Source of the DNA: Methylomagnum ishizawai
GTDB lineage: Bacteria; Pseudomonadota; Gammaproteobacteria; Methylococcales; Methylococcaceae
Reading direction: 5' to 3'
Assembly (NCBI RefSeq): GCF_900155475.1
Contig: NZ_FXAM01000001.1
Coordinates: 3,482,881-3,546,880, forward strand
Length of the DNA: 64,000 nucleotides
Shown: in pieces, positions 63,867 through 64,000 of the stretch
Layout: every line of letters begins with the position of its first letter
How positions within the stretch are numbered: the first letter of the stretch is position 1
Notes under the pieces: generated by a model
Told to the model about the DNA's origin: nothing
Database searches by the model: none
What the model saw: only the letters and a program-made list of their open reading frames with translations
Translations under genes and position numbers: made by a program

Positions 63867-64000
63867 ATGAAAGTCGAACCTTTTACTCCCGGAACCTCAC
63901 CATTCCCTCCACTCTCTCCCGAGCGCATCGCGGCGGCGAAGGCACGGCATGGCGAAGCCGTTGACCGCTATCTGGAATGCCTGCATATCGGCGACCCGCT
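63867..64000 (+). CDS. Start of a gene cut by the window end
   Basis: From ATG 63867 the frame stays open to the window end: MKVEPFTPGTSPFPPLSPER, then IAAAKARHGEAVDRYLECLHIGDP. Forty-four residues are too few to name a family. Confidence 0.5.
   Translation, partial: MKVEPFTPGTSPFPPLSPERIAAAKARHGEAVDRYLECLHIGDP

Overview
The window is a GC-rich (about 65% by eye) stretch of a gammaproteobacterial chromosome. The gene set (RelA-type stringent factor, TrhP, CheV/CheR, FlgA/M/N, PEP-CTERM protein, periplasmic methanethiol oxidase, dtd, RlmD) and the protein flavour suggest a Methylococcaceae-like methanotroph. No methane or methanol oxidation gene is present, so this placement is inference.

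Layout: (1) 1-1470 is an eroded integration site: tRNA-Ser(GGA), a P4-type integrase reduced to its two ends, repeated GGGGGCAT motifs, and a PIN toxin gene cut by a 149-bp MITE. (2) 1463-5718 is a minus-strand molybdo-hydroxylase operon (2Fe-2S subunit, Tat-exported Mo subunit, XdhC-like and MobA-like maturation proteins). Next to it are fossils of a Zn-alcohol dehydrogenase and an SDR. (3) 5998-9709 holds an overlapping operon of two RlaP-like nucleotidyltransferases and a TPR/GT9-like protein, then a RelE-type TA pair. (4) 9918-13516: miaA-mutL and a TGS1-like methyltransferase. (5) 13529-20685 is a sugar ABC import locus (binding protein, one permease, GH144-like hydrolase, ATPase) with an AT-rich two-gene PARIS-like defence cassette (AAA ATPase + DUF4435/TOPRIM) inserted. 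(6) 20788-25053: NDH-2, then an ATPase/TPR pair that looks like a split STAND-type system. (7) 25240-34946 is mostly housekeeping (hldE, dnaB, alr, DksA-like, trhP, cysM, rlmD, L,D-transpeptidase) plus an unrecognised pair with a HEPN-like motif. (8) 35045-44132: FBH1-like helicase, Uma2 protein, dtd, rhodanese, dcd, mrp, an SSB-like protein and a compositionally mosaic metG. (9) 44192-46989: small DUF4242 and Fe-S proteins and a methanethiol oxidase (SBP56) gene with an AcuR-like TetR regulator; both of the last two genes carry the same operator. (10) 47030-50642: flgN-flgM-flgA opposite cheV-cheR, with a sigma-28 promoter before flgM. (11) 50765-54799: PEP-CTERM protein, SRP RNA, dnaX-ebfC-recR, a HIT protein. 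(12) 54892-64000: 5'-nucleotidase, CHAD protein, a degenerate GGDEF protein, relA, and a Phd/PIN toxin-antitoxin cassette flanked by perfect 106-bp direct repeats of the relA 3' end.

The accessory content is notable: three TA loci (one broken), a PARIS-like cassette, a split ATPase-TPR pair, a HEPN-like pair, a MITE, an integrase relic and the relA-end duplication. The least ordinary observations are the TA cassette between duplicated relA ends, the ATPase/TPR pair with 41-residue repeats, and the HEPN-like pair. All functions are read from sequence by eye, with no database search.
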